Below, piece by piece: positions 13,467 to 14,200 of a stretch of DNA of 14,200 nt. The DNA comes from Gammaproteobacteria bacterium. Its GTDB lineage: Bacteria > Pseudomonadota > Gammaproteobacteria > DSM-19610. The notes below the pieces were generated by a model that saw only the letters and a program-made list of their open reading frames with translations, ran no database searches and was not told the origin of the DNA. The position numbers and the translations under genes are program-made. How positions within the stretch are numbered: position 1 is the first letter of the stretch; the number at the start of each line of letters is the position of its first letter. The stretch covers positions 1 to 14,200 of the forward strand of contig DRQL01000094.1 of the NCBI GenBank assembly GCA_011371465.1, read 5' to 3'.

Positions 13467-13624
13467 CATGTCGAATCTTTACCCGGTAACTATCCTGATG
13501 CGCGTAGCATGCAAGCACCTGTGGCGAGTGTGCGGGTGCGGCTGTCTGGAGGAAACCGGGTAAAAAGATTGTTCGACACGTTTCTTTCAAGGCCGCAGCC
13601 CGCGAGGACTGCGGCCTTTTTTAT
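13467..13624 (+). ncRNA. Putative structured small RNA or transcription-attenuating leader
   Basis: A 19-bp interrupted stem closes this RNA. TGTCGAA (13469-13475) pairs with 13572-13578, TCTTT (13476-13480) with 13564-13568, and ACCCGGT (13481-13487) with 13555-13561, with 3'-side bulges of three and two bases. Inside are UCCU/AGGA (13493-13496/13550-13553), a small hairpin ATGC/GCAT (13498-13501/13507-13510) and GCACCT/GGGTGC (13515-13520/13534-13539, one wobble). A U-rich linker and an intrinsic terminator follow. The total is about 157 nt from the predicted start. I compared it mentally with 6S, SRP, tmRNA and RNase P RNAs and with the TPP, FMN, cobalamin, SAM, ZTP and guanidine riboswitches, and found no match. 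The transporter ATG lies 25 bases beyond the terminator, so a leader with conditional termination is as plausible as a free small RNA. Confidence 0.6.
13589..13622 (+). terminator. Strong Rho-independent terminator
   Basis: AAGGCCGCAG (13589-13598) and CTGCGGCCTT (13609-13618) form a perfect 10-bp stem. Beyond one mismatch, two more pairs close a GCGA (GNRA) tetraloop. Six T residues (13617-13622) and then ATT follow. It ends the structured RNA and lies between the glycosylase and transporter genes, 25 bases before the transporter start. Confidence 0.93.
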
Positions 13625-13647
13625 TGTACGGGGAGAAGACAAAACCG

Positions 13648-14200
13648 ATGTCGGTACCGGCAGCATTTGCAGGTGTCATCCTGATCTGGTCGACTACACC
13701 GCTGGCGATTCAGTGGAGCAGCGAGGGTGGCGGGTTTCTGTTCGCGGTAACGGCGCGCATGGTGCTGGGCCTGGTGTTCTGCCTGCTGGCTATCCGCATT
13801 ACCGGTATTGACATGCCCTGGCACAGGCGCGCACGCGCAGCCTACCTGGCCGCGGGCGCTGCCATTTTCGGTGCCATGACGCTGGTGTACTGGGGCGCGC
13901 AGTATGTTCCTTCCGGCTGGATCGCGGTGCTGTTCGGTCTGTCGCCGCTGCTGACCAGCCTGTTTTCGGTGTTGTGGTTGTCGCAGCAGCCGCTCTCCAG
14001 AGTGGAATTGCTGGGCCTGTTGCTCGCGGTCGCCGGTCTGGCGGTCATCTTTGCCGGTGGCACGGAGATGGGACCCCGGGTCGGGATCGGCGTGGTGGCG
14101 GTGCTGTTGTCGACGGTGTTACATGCAGCCAGTGCTGTATGGGTCAAGCGCCTGTCTGCCGACCTGCCGGCACTGGCAGTGACCGGCGGTGGTCTGACTA
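13648..14200 (+). CDS. EamA/DMT-superfamily transporter, N-terminal part
   Basis: The open frame runs from the ATG at 13648 to the right edge without a stop, giving 184 residues of a polytopic membrane protein. The first helix reads AFAGVILIWSTTPLAIQWS, the EamA start pattern with W-S-x-x-P. Further helices are seen at about 29-50 (FLFAVTARMVLGLVFCLLAI), 65-85 (AAYLAAGAAIFGAMTLVYWG), 90-108 (GWIAVLFGLSPLLTSLFSV), 119-138 (LLGLLLAVAGLAVIFAGG) and 147-165 (IGVVAVLLSTVLHAASAVW). The tail KRLSADLPALAVTGGGL fits the start of the second EamA repeat. Family members export amino acids, cofactors or drugs; the substrate here is unknown. GGGGAGA lies 11-17 bases upstream of the ATG, directly after the terminator, so expression probably depends on read-through or on an unseen promoter within the glycosylase-transporter gap. 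Confidence 0.88.
   Translation, partial: MSVPAAFAGVILIWSTTPLAIQWSSEGGGFLFAVTARMVLGLVFCLLAIRITGIDMPWHRRARAAYLAAGAAIFGAMTLVYWGAQYVPSGWIAVLFGLSPLLTSLFSVLWLSQQPLSRVELLGLLLAVAGLAVIFAGGTEMGPRVGIGVVAVLLSTVLHAASAVWVKRLSADLPALAVTGGGLT

Noticed and set aside
13484..13560. Hammerhead ribozyme: CTGATG at 13495-13500 and GAAA at 13552-13555 inside the RNA, with a stem III-like closing helix
   Set aside because: Only six bases lie between the would-be cleavage site and CTGATG, so no stem I can form, and the conserved A after CTGATG is C. No matching stem II closes the core.
13546..13560. GGAGGAAACCGGG as an RNase P RNA core motif
   Set aside because: RNase P RNA has GAGGAAAGTCCGGGC within some 350-400 nt. 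Here GT is missing and the transcript is far too short.

Overview
The window reads as chromosomal DNA of a high-GC gammaproteobacterium. The evidence is the family content (DUF3301, DUF2333, an Xre/MbcA/ParS-type antitoxin-like protein, Uup with its C-terminal coiled coil, a Mug-type glycosylase) and a gene style of GTG/TTG starts and 4-nt stop/start overlaps. No rRNA, tRNA, transposase, phage gene or CRISPR array is visible. Species cannot be fixed from the sequence alone. No gene-free stretch exceeds 300 bases; the longest, 13373-13647, is also the most interesting.

Layout. 1-1067: a truncated conserved hypothetical gene and a DUF3301 membrane-anchored protein on the minus strand, divergent from an orphan antitoxin-like gene. 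1176-2348: a Kef-type cation/proton antiporter membrane subunit (minus). 2494-7738: an apparent operon of periplasmic adaptor, RND permease and DUF2333 membrane protein, each joined to the next by a 4-nt overlap. 7748-7867: a 120-bp palindromic element with perfect 34-bp terminal inverted repeats. 7920-8401: a 72-aa two-helix membrane protein coupled by another 4-nt overlap to a PilZ c-di-GMP receptor. 8413-10683: a 100-aa hypothetical and the ABC-F ATPase Uup (minus). 10846-11481: a membrane protein with a C-terminal helix-hairpin-helix module. 11509-11904: a cupin (minus). 12123-13372: a metallo-beta-lactamase-fold hydrolase overlapping a Mug-type DNA glycosylase. 13648-end: an EamA/DMT transporter, truncated by the window edge.

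How the genes fit together. The efflux block (adaptor, permease, DUF2333) followed by the small membrane protein and PilZ protein suggests envelope transport with a possible second-messenger input; this is inference from gene order. No outer-membrane TolC-like factor is encoded here. Uup and Mug are genome-maintenance functions, and the HhH membrane protein next to Uup may also touch nucleic acid.

The best candidate for something undescribed is the 13425-13624 interval. It holds a consensus TTGACA -35 box centred in a 16-bp dyad, and a predicted transcript start at the foot of a 19-bp interrupted stem that closes a branched ~110-nt RNA. A strong intrinsic terminator with a GCGA tetraloop follows, ending about 25 nt before the transporter start codon. 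It could be a stand-alone small RNA or a terminator-controlled leader of the transporter; I could not match it to an RNA family I know.
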